64,000 nt of DNA. It comes from Triplophysa rosa. Lineage: Eukaryota > Chordata > Actinopteri > Cypriniformes > Nemacheilidae. Of this stretch, positions 45,286 through 55,960 are shown piece by piece. The translations under genes and the position numbers were made by a program. The notes beneath the pieces were generated by a model that ran no database searches, was not told the origin of the DNA, and was given only the letters and a program-made list of their open reading frames with translations. The DNA lies in the NCBI RefSeq assembly GCF_024868665.1, contig NC_079890.1, positions 39,537,773 to 39,601,772 of the forward strand. The letters are read 5' to 3'. How positions within the stretch are numbered: the stretch's first letter is position 1; every line of letters begins with the position of its first letter.

Positions 45286-45985
45286 TCAAAGCGGACAATG
45301 GGTGGAGTCCGGGGAGGCAACAGGACCACCTGTGCCTGGCCGAACTGCTCCCAAATGAGCCGGACTGCACGGGGATGGAGTCGCCACTCTCCGCGAGGCG
45401 TCGACTGACAAGAGAGCGCATCGGCTGTCTGGTTCAGGACGCCTGGGATGCGTGTGGCTTACAGGGAACTGATCACCTGCTGACTGCAGAGGAGGAGGCG
45501 CCGGGCGAGTCATGTTAGCTGCCATGAGCGAATGCCACCAAATTATATACGCCACAGCAGCTGTGCTGTCCGGCCGGACCAGCACGTGCTTGCCCTGCAT
45601 GAGAGCTAGCAGCTTCCTCAATGCAAGTAGCACAACCAATAACTCTAGGCAGTTGAAATGCCAATGCAGGCGGGGGCCCATCCACCACCCAGACACTGCG
45701 TGCCCTTTGCACACGGCACCCCAACCCTGCAGGGAGGCATCCCGAAGGGGACCCCTGTCCGCAAGAAGGTCATGGGAGACCAGGGGGTTAGGGTGTGTCG
45801 GCAGAAAAGCGTGATGACCATACACCTGCTGCCAGTGTGCCACACTCTCCAAGGAACCTGACTCTGTAGCCAGTGGAGCGGTCGCATGTGCATCGACCCG
45901 AGGGGGACCACCCCCACCGACGATGCCATGTATCCCAGGAGCCTCTGAAAAAGTTTCAGGGGGACCGCTGACTGCCTGAAAGCTA
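45286..45985 (-). pseudogene. RT-RNase H remnant of the second DIRS copy
   Basis: DASLQGWGAVCKGHAVSGWW, LHWHFNCLELLVVLLALRKL and GKHVLVRPDSTAAVAYI are RNase H blocks; the thumb region lies to the right. The start of the open frame (beyond 45990) is a translation of the telomere-like repeat and the palindrome, not element sequence. Confidence 0.75.
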
Positions 45986-45991
45986 TGGTGT

Positions 45992-46026
45992 TTAGGGTTA
46001 GGGTTAGGGTTAGGGTTAGGGTTAGG
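45992..46026 (+). repeat. Interstitial telomere-type repeat (TTAGGG, 5.8 units)
   Basis: Five perfect TTAGGG units plus TTAGG, lying exactly between the truncated DIRS copy and the left arm of the palindrome. Confidence 0.97.
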
Positions 46027-47539
46027 CGTTATTATAATGACAAATGTCGCGAGCGCATTATTACAAGTCGAGAGCGCATTCTTGTCATACGAGCGCGCGA
46101 ATCTCTCCGCTCGCACGCCGGTTTCCTTTGCTCATGCACAAAACTGGACGCGCGCTTTCAGTTATACGCTGCTCTCTTGTGAATTTTCTCTCCTCTCGCT
46201 CAGTGAGCGTGTGCGCACTCAAAATGCGTGCCGTGCGTCCACGAATCCTTTGGTACTCTTGCTCTCGAGAGGTCCTCCTGTGTGTTCCAGGCATTATAGG
46301 CTGTCAAAAGTAGTCAACCAATCAGTGATAGGCTTCCACAGCGGGCCAATGAAAACGCGACCTCTTAACTACAGTAGGCCTAATTGTTAAAAATGCTTGA
46401 TGAAGAGTTGTTTTTTGTGTTCTTTTCTACAAAAGTGTCATGTTAATGTGTAATTCTTGTAAAATAGTACATTGTAAATTGCTGAGTTTCATTCTTATAA
46501 AATCTTTTAATATATAAATCTTTTAATGAGTGGATTCTTGCGTGTGGGTAGGTGGGTGGATGGGGGGCACCATGAGGTCTTAATACGCCTCTGGATCCAC
46601 CACGTTCTCAGGTAACAATTTTAATATATTTGATGCAACATTATTAATCAAATGTATATTAGAAATGAACGGTAAGGGAGCGTTTGGTATATTGCATAGA
46701 AGTTCAGTTTTATGCCCTGAACTTCTGGAACACTGAATGCAGAACACTTACAGTGTCTGTCTGCAAATGCATTAAATGCATAACCAAATAGGTATAGAAT
46801 ATTATATGATATTTCCAAATGCTCCACTGCTATTATTGTTTTGATATGTACCGTTACTTGTAGTAAATATTATTTTAGAATAAAGCTAACTTAAGACACC
46901 AATCTAAATTGTTCGGTAATCAATTTAGTACTATTTTGACAATACTATGTTAAGTGTACGACATGCACGAGGACCACATGAACTTGAGGGTGTTGGCCTG
47001 TTTTGTCTGAATAACATGGTAGTTAAACTGACGTTTATATGTAGCCTACAAAGCATCCTAATGCCCCGTTCATTTCTAATATACATTTGATTAATAATGT
47101 TGCATCAAATATATTAATATTGTTACCTGAGAACGTGGTGGATCCATCTCGCTTCGTTGAATACGTCAAGTCACTTTCAACCGATAAGATTCCATGTAAA
47201 AGGTCGCGTTTTCATTGGCCCGCCGTGGAAGCCTATCCCTGATTGGTTGACTACTTTTGACAGCCTATAATGCCTGGAACACACAGGAGCACCTCTCGAG
47301 AGCAAGAGTACCAAAGGATTCGTGGACGCACGGCACACATTTTGAGTGCGCACACGCTCACTGAGCGAGAGGAGAGAAAATTCATAAGAGAGCAGCGTAT
47401 AGTTGAAAGCGCGCGTCCAGTTTTGTGCATGAGCAAAGGAAATCGGCGTGCGAGCGGAGAGATTCGCGCGCTCGTATGACAAGAATGCGCTCTCGCCTTG
47501 TAATAATGCGCTCGCGACATTTGTCATTATAATAACGCC
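46025..47539. repeat. Large two-tier palindrome (inverted arms of 339 bp and 80 bp)
   Basis: Outer arms 46025-46363 and 47201-47539 are reverse complements of identical length with few mismatches (end GGCGTTATTATAATGACAAA). Inner arms 46593-46672 and 47066-47145 (GGATCCACCACGTTCTCAGG) are also reverse complements. The 229-bp left spacer and 55-bp right spacer between tiers do not match. The centre (46673-47065) is AT-rich and unique. The ORFs in the arms mirror each other and show no domain. No target duplication found. Confidence 0.9.
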
Positions 47540-47549
47540 ATACTATACT

Positions 47550-47705
47550 GTATGTGCGCGTGCTTCGCGCGCGAGGGCTTGTAATTGCGCGCACAGAAGA
47601 TGTCATGCGCATGCGAGGGCTTGTTATTGCGTGCACAGATGTCATGGGCGCGCGAGGGCTTGTATTGCGCGCACTATGGATGCCATGCGCGCGCTAAGGT
47701 TTCAA
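47550..47705. repeat. GCGC-rich degenerate tandem repeat
   Basis: Three to four copies of a 40-50 bp unit with GCGCGAGGGCTTGTATTGCG and GATGTCATGCGC, next to the right palindrome arm. Confidence 0.75.
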
Positions 47706-47817
47706 ACGAGCTCGCGGTATCCCGTTTCCTCGCGTGTATATCCGTTGTCCTCTCGCGGAAGTTATTTGCCGTGCGCTGCCAGCATCAGCATTGCGCTCGT
47801 TTCTTTATGGCATTATA

Positions 47818-48470
47818 ATGCCTTCATATCCGTGCATCACCTGTAGAGTGGCCGGGAACAGCATAGCATACGGCATCCCTCGCTCTCGCAGCCGCTGTTT
47901 CATCGCGTCGTATGCCTTGCGTTTCTTCATCACCGTCGAGAAGTCGCTGTAAATAGAGACCCTGGATCCGTTGTAGATTATGCCACCGTCCTGGCTCACC
48001 CGGCGTGCCGCTTCCATTACCGTCTGCTTGTCTCTGAATGAGTGGAATCGTAGCAGCAGCGACCTGGGGCTCCTGTTCGGGTCCAGTTTCGGTGCGTGGG
48101 TGCGGTGGGCTCTCTCCAGTTTTATGCGGCCGGCCTTTGTGGTCATCTTAAGGACGCGGGGTAGCCATGACTCGAAAAAATCCACCGGCTGCCCAGTCTC
48201 TGTATCCTCCGCCAAGCCGATGACACAAATGTTTAGGCACCTGCTGTAGTTCTCGGCCATGTCCACACTCTCCGTGAGGGCGCGGACCTGCTTCTCCAGC
48301 TCCATAATCCTCGGCTCTTGTGCTTCCGCGGAGTTTTCAACTGCCAGTAGCCTAGCCTCTGCTTCATCTAGCCGGTTGCTAGTGGCCTGGAGCTCCGTAG
48401 CATGCTTGTGGATAGTCTTGGCTAGAGGGCTAAGTTTTTCATCAATAACTTTAATAATATTGGAGGTCAT
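47818..48470 (-). pseudogene. L1-type LINE ORF1 fragment
   Basis: About 215 codons from ATG at 48468-48470. N-terminal coiled coil (heptads through EARLLAVEN..EPRIMELEKQVRAL), then the ORF1 RNA-binding part: AENYSRCLNICVIGLAEDTE, FFESWLPRVL, ERAHRTHAP, RSLLLRFHSF and the C-terminal RERGMPYAMLFPATL. In full L1/Tx1 ORF1 proteins the C-terminal domain continues; here it is cut at about 47820. An ATG reading MGRTRGNEGKKDASS lies upstream at about 48580 but is closed by TAG, so the N-terminus may be broken too. Known role: ribonucleoprotein formation for LINE retrotransposition. Confidence 0.85.
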
Positions 48471-48599
48471 CACGGGGTCAAGCCCGTATTAAATTCGGCC
48501 TAGTCACCATCTTGTGTGTCATCGCCGGGCTCGGACGAGGCGTCTTTTTTGCCTTCATTTCCTCTGGTTCTTCCCATCTTGTTGAAGGACTGTGGCCAA

Positions 48600-49425
48600 A
48601 AGTTTTCCAAGGACATAGCCTGTTATGTTCATAACAAAAATGTCTTGTAGCGCCCGGATGTTGTCAGGATAATGCGAAAATTAGCACCGAGTGGCACGGA
48701 GCTCTGCCAAAAGCGTCTTCTCAGCTCACCGCCATCACGTGATCCCCAATTTCTCATTATTTGAGTTCGAATAGGATATCAAATGAATAAAACATACACG
48801 GACCAATAGACACAACTCTATCCCATGATGCCACAGGAGCTGAGCAACGGTCAAATTCAAAAGTTAATCAAATAAAAATCGTGGAAAACTTTAAGGCAGA
48901 TGTCTGTTTTTTGAGTACAGATAAATGCATATCTCATGACTAATTTATGTTTTTGTCAGCGCCTACGTAAAGGTTGTTTTACGTCACAGGTCAAAGAGCA
49001 TGTGGGTCACATGACAATGAAAGATGGCACATTAGTAGGACTTTGGCTGATTGCTGATTGCAGGGTTCAATATAAGGGATGAGCTTTCAGTTTCACTTTG
49101 TTCGAATCTGAATTTATAAAAGGATAGCCTCTTGAGGATGGAGGGTAAATCCTCCCAAATTTAAATAAATTAATTATATGATGGAACTGTAAACCAGATT
49201 AACAATTTCATTATACATAACAGCATGCACAATATGTGCCAAAATGAAAAATAAAATGAAATGATTTCATTTTCTTTTTTTTTCTTTTGAAAATAAAAAC
49301 ATTTTTACACTGACATTGCATTGTCCCTGTCAAATTGAAAAAGAAAATGCAATTGGTGATTTGACATTTTACTTTCACTAAAATCTCAAGGCAAGACTGC
49401 CAATATGAAAATGAAAATGCATTAA
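48600..49425. other. L1 5' UTR-like region and unassigned sequence
   Basis: 48600-48750 probably belongs to the L1 5' end. 48760-49425 has no recognised gene or repeat. Confidence 0.35.
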
Positions 49426-49427
49426 AG

Positions 49428-49580
49428 CTGGTCAAGCTGGTTTTCCGGCCTGGACAAGCTGGTTTTAGCTGGTAGGTTCCAGCCTAACACAAACCCCGTT
49501 AAAGCAGCCTACTTCACCATCTTAACCCAGGCTGGGAGACCATCTTAAACTAACCAACCAACCAGTTTAGGCTCATCTCA
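49428..49580. repeat. AGCTGGTTTTAGCTGG-type repeat
   Basis: Repeated AAGCTGGTTTT and GCTGGTAGGTTCCAGCCT units followed by ACCAACCAACCAGTTTAGGC; a common palindromic fish repeat, non-coding. Confidence 0.55.
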
Positions 49581-49659
49581 TCAACTCGTCATCTGTTTTT
49601 CATTTTTGTTCATGCACAAGCCAGGGATGCATCCTTAATTTGAATTGTTCTTCTTAACA

Positions 49660-50200
49660 AATGAGTTTTAAACAAAACAGGCTGAAGTATCTGATGGAAC
49701 AAATCAGCCATGCCATCTGAGTTATGAACTTGGATGACACAAAAAAATCTTAAGATTTTTGTTTGATGCTGGTTTGTTGTTACTCCATCAATGAAATACC
49801 AGCAACAGTGCTGCAGAGCGTATTTTATGACGCAACAGTTTATTCATATTTTATGTGAAATGACCCAGCATTTTTTATAAAATAACTAATTTCTTGTTTT
49901 TTTAAGGCCATTGTCTCATTCACTCTTAAATTATATTTGTAAATTATTATTTTGTCTCTGGAAACAAAGTGATTATCATGAAGAGAAAACATTGGTTGTG
50001 ATTTCAGAATAAATGCATTGAATAAATAAAACATTCTGTCAGTCTTTCATTGATAAATAAATCAACACAAAAGTTGTTTACTTTGTTGTTTAACTGCTGG
50101 TTTCCAGGTAAGAGCACAAGATGTCCATGTGCAGTTGGTGATTCATTTCATTTTCGTGACAGCAGATTTGATTTGTAAATAAGTCTTGAGTTGACAAAAG
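49660..50200 (+). repeat. Duplicated upstream flank of lectin gene 3
   Basis: Inverted match of 8510-9250 and 30660-31230 (shared AAACAAAACAGGCTGAAGTA, TTTTAGATGTTTAAGACATT and others). Confidence 0.75.
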
Positions 50201-50204
50201 TGTT

Positions 50205-50406
50205 TTAGATGTTTAAGACATTGAGTGATGTCATGATGAGGGTGGAGAGAGTGACAGTCAAATGTCCAGATGGATGTGTTGATGTATATCTAGAAGAGTG
50301 AAGAAGAGAGGAGTGAAATCTTCATGTGTAAGTTCTGCTCATAACCCAGAAGAAACTCAATTCTCTTCTCTTCTCCTTTCTCATATTCCTTTTGTTCAGC
50401 AGAGAC
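50205..50406 (+). promoter_or_regulatory. Proximal promoter and 5' UTR of lectin gene 3
   Basis: CRE-like TGATGTCA at 50226-50233, TATA-like GTATATC at about 50284, purine-rich leader, donor GTAAGT at 50328 and acceptor ending at 50399, giving a putative 72-nt 5' UTR intron just before the ATG at 50407. Confidence 0.45.
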
Positions 50407-53400
50407 ATGGACAAACTCATTCATCTGATCTTACTCTCTGGTGAGTACACCTCACATCATCATCTCAACATCATACATGCTGTCAGTCATTCTTCATTTA
50501 ACATGATATTTTAAACGTTAAGAAATATAGCACTAATAGTTTTGTAACAAACTAATCTTAATTTAAAGGAACAATCCGGGGTTTTTAGAAGGGTCTATTA
50601 ACAGAAATGCAATATAATATACAAAACTATTTCTTCAGAGGTGTATAAAGACCTTACGTAATGAACCATTAAGTTTGTAATACCTCAGAATAAGATGTTT
50701 ATATCTACATACAGAGCGGCTCTACAGACATTGAATTCACCGCCATGTTTTGTACAGCAGCCCTAAACGGACAAACAACTCTACAACGCGCGTTTCCTCT
50801 TCCTCTCCGCTGTGGTATCGTGGTGTTTGGACTGAGCGATTCGTTGCAAATCTATAATACAACGCTAGTGGCCGCTGTTAATCAAAAACTGCGCCTTTTG
50901 TACCATTTGTAACAATTTTGCAGCAATCCAAAAACCACTAGGCCAGTGTTATATATTTTGTTCAGCTGAGTACTTACAATATGTCATGATTCTGCCGCTT
51001 TTTGTCATGTCCTTCTGTTGGTCTAGTGGCGGGATCATGGCAGGACCCCAATGTTTCATGTGAAGGGAGAGTTTTGGCCCTGTTGGCCTTCCATACACTC
51101 TCTCGCTCCGGTCCTGTCTCTGTTCATTGCTTGTAATGATTTCATGCCCCACACCTGTTCCCTCTTGATTTGTCCCCTTATTTAATGGCCCTGTGTCCTC
51201 TGTCTTGTGTTGGATCATTGTCGTTTGTTTGGTGAGTTCCTGTCCTTTGTCAGTCTAGTCCAGTTTAGTGTTTGTAAATTATGCAAGTGTTAATTTTAGT
51301 CTTGTGTAGGTGTAGTCAGTTTTAGTCCAGTCCTGTCATGTTTTCGTACTCCCCTGTTTTTTTATGTTACCCCCACGTGGGTCTTTGTCAGAGGTGGGTA
51401 GTAACGCGCTACATTTACTTCGTTACATTTACTTGAGTAACATTTTGGAAAATATGTACTTTTTAAAATAAAAGTGTGTACTTTTACTCTTACTTGAGTA
51501 AATTTCTAATAGAAAATCTGTACTTTTACTTCGTTACATAACTTACATTGCGTGACGTTCCTTCGTTCCTTCATTTTAAAATAAGCTTTTTAAAACGCGT
51601 TGTTTATTTCAAGGTTGTCGTCTCTTTTTACGGGCATTCCCGAGTGATCGATTCTTTTGAGTCGATTCTTTTGAAAGCATTAATTGAACAATGGGCAAAA
51701 CCACTTGAATAGGCTAATGAATCAGTTCAAATGATTTGTTCAGTTCGCAGCACGATCTGAATCATCTGAAGCAGGATTACTCACTCCTCGTAGCGCGAAA
51801 CTTAAGAACACGCAGAACACAAAGAGCGTTGGATGAAGTGGATATTAATCTATATCTATACAATCAAAACTGCAAATGTGTCATATTGTTTGCCAGCGGT
51901 GATAAATGCCCGCCATATGCGCGCACCCGCGCGACCTGTTCGTCAGACACAGCAACATGCGCGTTACCTGTCAGACACAGAGACGTGGGCCTGCAGAAAT
52001 ATTCATTTGAAGAACAGAAGGAAGAAAACTTGTTGATGGGCGTGTGGTTCACTGTTTACTGTTTGTTTACAAGTAAGAGCGTTTCACAACACACACGTGA
52101 CACAACACGAGAAAACATGAGCTTTGTTCAAAAATGTGTATTTCATTTAAGAGAGCACTGCAGATGTTCTAGATCATCTTAGGAAATGCTCTGAGTTTAG
52201 TTCATGCTTTAGTTTGACATGGTCTTTTATTCTAAATAAGTTGTGTAAACTACATTGACATCAGGACTAGATGAAATTTACATAAATGCTTGTCTCTTCT
52301 GTGTTTGTCTATTCTTTAGTCTCTCTAGTATATTGCAAAGATATCTGCTTATGATAATTAAAAATATTGATTAAAATGTAATATTAAAATATTGGCGTTA
52401 ATATTAATTTTATGTAGTAGGCCTATATAATCAGATACAAAGTAACTAAGTAACTAGCTACTTGAGTAGTTTTTTCATTGCATACTTTTTACTTTTACTC
52501 AAGTCATTTTTAAAATAGTGACTTTTACTTTTACTTGAGTAACAATTTCTCTAGTTACTTGTACTTTTACTTGAGTAAAGATTTTTGGCTACTCTACCCA
52601 CCTCTGGTCTATGTTTTGTATTTTTGATTAAAGTCTGTGTTAACCCCTTACCCGCTGTCTGCGCCTGGGTCCTCTGTTGCTTGTACTTGTGTCTCACCCC
52701 GTTTCGTGACACAATATCTCAAATGTTTCCAACTAGTTGTAAATCGTGAGAAAATCTTCATTCTAAACAGTGACACGGGGCTGTGCAGTCGCCTGTCAGT
52801 GGCGTCATATCTGCGTTAACCTTTGTTATCTCCTTTACTGACGTAGAAACCGCATGACAACAGTGTCGTGGACAAATGCGGGAAGTAGTGTCTAGCGTCT
52901 AGCAAGCCACTGGTTTGTTTCGTGCACTTACTTATTTATGGACCACAATTGCACGCAACATTTATAAAACTTTATTAGTTTCCCTCATCCGCTAACATGA
53001 TTTCTCGTTCCCGTCTGATTGATGGCCATCAGTGGTGGAGCTGAAGACAACAGATCCCATCACTCCACGCTCCTTCACAGCGTCATCAAGCTACGGCATT
53101 GTTGTTGTTTTTGATCGTGCGCCCTCGAGCGGAGTTTTTTACAAACTAGCTTTAATGATTTCCTTTTTTTTCAACAGGTCTTGTATCCATTCAGGGTCAT
53201 TTAGGCTCTTCAGAAGGTAAACAATCTTTACATATGTTTCACACAAATGTAGAATAATCTAAACTTGGATTTCTTATGTCATTGTTTACTTACTTTGAGT
53301 TTTATCTCAGTGTATACATGAATTTTCCGGAAAAGTTATCATTTCAAGGGCTGTAACATCATTTATTTTTGAGGTGAATGCAAAGACACATTAAATGTAT

Positions 53401-54397
53401 ATCAAAGTATAGTTATGTCAAACTTTTAGACTCCAAATAGAGCATGAGGGTTAAAGAGATTAAAATGGTTTCTTTCCTCAACTCATCCAGATTTACTTTT
53501 CTAATTGTTTTTCAACAATATTAAATATTTACAAAACAATATTTACACATTAAAATGGCCTTAATACATTGAAAGTTACTTATTTTTGAACTGCCACTAA
53601 AATCAACAGATTTTTCTAATATAATAAATATAATGCAATAAAACACATAAGATAAAAATAATATAATGATGCTAAAGTCATTAAAAATGAATTACATGGT
53701 AAATGTTAATTCAAAGTGGGTAATATTTTAGCTTTCAGTGCTATGGTTAGCTTTCAGTGCTAGAAAAAAAGAACATTTTAGCAAGGGACGTTTTTCAAAA
53801 TGTTGTTGATTTTTACCAGGTGTCTGATCATCTGTCTTTGAATATGTTTGTAGAGAATTTAGCATTGAGAGGAACAGCTACACAGTCATCCACATTAACC
53901 CCCTGGGCAGCTCAAAATGCCAACGACGGTGTAAGACATGGACCAGGTACAGCTGAATCCTGCTCCATTACATCATCTGAGAGTAACCCATGGTGGAGGT
54001 TGGATCTTCTGCATGTTTATGACATTAGTACAGTGATCATCACTGCTAGATCAGATGGATATTTGGATCAAACCAATGGAGCAGAGATTCGTATTGGAAA
54101 CTCACTGGAGAACAATGGAAACACCAATCCCATGTAAAGTTATTCATGAAATCACTTCAACACTTTTTGATTTAGTTATGTATTTAAGCAGGTGTATTGA
54201 TTCTCAGCTTTCTGCTTTCTCTGTCTAGATGCGCCGTCATTTCTACTATTCCACCAGGTGTTTCTGTCAGTTTCTCATGTAATGGAATGAATGGACGTTA
54301 TGTGAATGTGCTCATGCCTAAAGTTCAATATCTCTCTCTGTGTGAGGTGGAAGTCTATAGATCAGGTAATAACATGCTGGTCACTGGCACTGGGTAA
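50407..54397 (+). CDS. F-type lectin gene 3 (single domain, open)
   Basis: Exons 50407-50440 and 53178-53216 (signal peptide [18 protein letters not shown]), 53854-54133 (280 nt) and 54229-54365, with the same phases as gene 1. All are open. The domain shows [58 protein letters not shown] and [12 protein letters not shown]. The His position is Ile, the Cys-Cys pair is Gly-Tyr and the second Arg is Gln. A donor follows at 54366; if it is not used, the frame ends at TAA 54395-54397, giving 173 residues. If it is used, later exons are not found here because LINEs follow. Intron 1 (2.7 kb) is filled by nested transposons. It is the best candidate for a working lectin in the window. Confidence 0.8.
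50982..52711 (+). mobile_element. Solo LTR of the TGTCATG family, itself interrupted
   Basis: Starts TGTCATGATTCTGCCGC, ends CCGTTTCGTGACA. CAATA flanks both sides (50977-50981, 52712-52716). Without the nested hAT element and its duplication it is about 504 bp, like the LTRs at 16850. Confidence 0.85.
51389..52606. mobile_element. hAT-like element (1218 bp) nested in the solo LTR
   Basis: Left end CAGAGGTGGGTAGTAACGC, right end GGCTACTCTACCCACCTCTG, inverted and extending into AAGTAAAAGTAC-rich sub-ends. The 8-bp flanks GTCTTTGT and GTCTATGT differ by one base. The largest frame (51736-52182) shows no transposase motif; non-autonomous. Confidence 0.8.
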
Positions 54398-54539
54398 ATT
54401 TATTATTTTAACAGTTAAATGTTTTATTTTAATATTTATGTGGCACAGAACACCTCCTGATTTTCCATTATAGTTCAATTTTAACCAATAAATCAAAAAG
54501 GAAATTTTATATGCTTCTATATACTAACCTCTGAAAGTC

Positions 54540-55062
54540 TCCTCGGGATCCTGGGTCAAATGCATCAACTGTGTGGCACACCTGATAAACTGCAAGCCTC
54601 TGGTCCAAGAGGTTGCAGGTTTGAACCTCGTGTTGCACATTTCTTGTACATTTCAATTTAAGTGTGCTTTATTGGCATGACAAAATGTACATTCGTATTG
54701 CCAAAGCATTTGCAGCCGGGCTGCGTACAAATAGTACAAGTATGTAAACAAATGAAATGTCATTCTAGTAATGAAATGAAGTGCGATGTATGTAGTGCAA
54801 CTTAAAGTGGATTATAATATATGTTAATATATGCTAACAGAAACAAGGTAAGTACAAAATGACATTATTTCGTTCATTGTCACTTCTGACATCTGTTCCT
54901 CCTATACACTGTATTTCTGTTACTTTTGCTCTACTGTCACATTTCAGCCCTTCAGTTGGCAGGCAGTGAGCACTATGTCAACTGAGTGGCTGTGTGCTCT
55001 CATAGCTGCAACTTTGGTTATTGTTACATATCGCTACTTACACCTCTATCAGCTTTGCTCAG
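54540..55062. repeat. tRNA-like remnant and LINE-tail repeat downstream of lectin gene 3
   Basis: 54595-54640 has a box-B-like GCAGGTTTGAACCTC. 54655-54760 holds GTGTGCTTTATTGGCATGAC, a common fish LINE tail. The rest is unassigned. Confidence 0.4.
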
Positions 55063-55063
55063 C

Positions 55064-55745
55064 AGCCCGTATGTCATACAGGAGCAATAATACAATAGGT
55101 GCTGATACAAAGTTACTAGCTTCAACAAAAGCCAGACCACTACCTGTTGAGAGAAAGAGAGAGAGGTTTTTTTTCTCATTGTCTGTCAAGTATTCACAGA
55201 AGAGATGGGTTTTAAGTAGTTGTTTTAATGTTGTGAGAGATGTGGTTGTCCGGACCGAGTTAGGAAGAATGTTCCACCAGGAAGGACTTGTGAAGGAGAA
55301 TGAGCAGGAAAGTGATTTACTGCCCTTATGAGAAGGCAACACAAGACGCCGCTGGTTTGCTGAACGCAGGGATCTTGGTGGGGTGTAGGAGGGTGTGAAA
55401 GTATGCCGGTGCAGATCCAGTGATAGTCCTGTAGGCAAGCATTAGTGACTTGAATCTGATACGGGCTTCAACTGGTAGCCAGTGGAGAGAGATGAAAAGG
55501 GCCGTCACATGAGCCCTTTTGGGCTGTTGGAAGACGAGGCGTGCTGCTGCGTTCTGAACCAGCTGGAGTGGTTTGATAGTCTTTGCAGGAAGACCAGCAA
55601 GGAGAGCATTGCAGTAGTCCAACCTTGAGATTACCAGGGCCTGGACAAGGAGTTGTGCCGTATGCTCAGTGAGATAGGGTCTAACCTTTCTCATGTAGAA
55701 TAAGGCATATCGGCATGACCGCGTTGTCTTTGCAATATGATTGTG
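55064..55745 (-). mobile_element. LINE fragment, second L2/CR1 family
   Basis: Minus-strand RT C-terminus: [49 protein letters not shown] and [13 protein letters not shown] in one frame (to 55326), then the C-terminal SFTSPSWWNILPNSVR in another. It matches 33087-33750. Truncated at both ends. Confidence 0.85.
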
Positions 55746-55960
55746 GGATGTTTTGTGCGTATTAGGGTCGTTGGGCATCAACTGGCCTAATTCTTCTGTT
55801 AGAAAGAACTTCAATTAGTCCAGAGTGAGATTGTAAAATCCATGTATTTATTTGAACAGTGATGTGCATGTGGTTTTCTATAGAAAACAGGAAAATATAA
55901 GGAATACAGATATAATACAGATACAGAGTGGCAAACAGTGTCACTATTAATTATAAACAA
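55746..55960. other. Unassigned stretch
   Basis: Nothing recognised before the LINE 5' end. Confidence 0.35.

Larger units (their letters stand above)
42966..45990 (-). mobile_element. DIRS-like element, second copy, reversed and truncated
   Basis: Its right end lies at 42966-43310: complementary GGTTACGGATGTAACCTCGG and CCGAGGTTACATCCGTAACC blocks and an inverted repeat with GGTATAAGAGGGAA at 43132-43145. Going up in coordinates, recombinase, RNase H and part of the RT follow on the minus strand. It stops at about 45990 where the telomere-like repeat begins, so the RT N-terminus, gag and left end are lost. It is similar to the 21-26 kb copy but diverged. Confidence 0.85.
50570..53150. mobile_element. 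DNA repeat split by the LTR insertion (outermost of three nested elements)
   Basis: The left half 50570-50981 (AACAATCCGGGGTTTTTAGA onwards) and the right half 52712-53150 (ending GCGCCCTCGAGCGGAGTTTT) read as one fish repeat interrupted by the LTR. No transposase. Confidence 0.5.

Noticed and set aside
45986..46116. N-terminal extension of the 276-codon minus frame (PNPNPNP run)
   Set aside because: The Pro-Asn run is the translation of TTAGGG repeats, not a protein feature.
46037..46390. Mirrored ORFs in the palindrome arms (also 47177-47527)
   Set aside because: They mirror each other only because the arms are inverted copies; no domain, and frames overlap on both strands.
51736..52182. 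148-codon frame inside the hAT-like element as transposase
   Set aside because: No hAT dimerisation or DDE motif; too short and lacking recognisable blocks.
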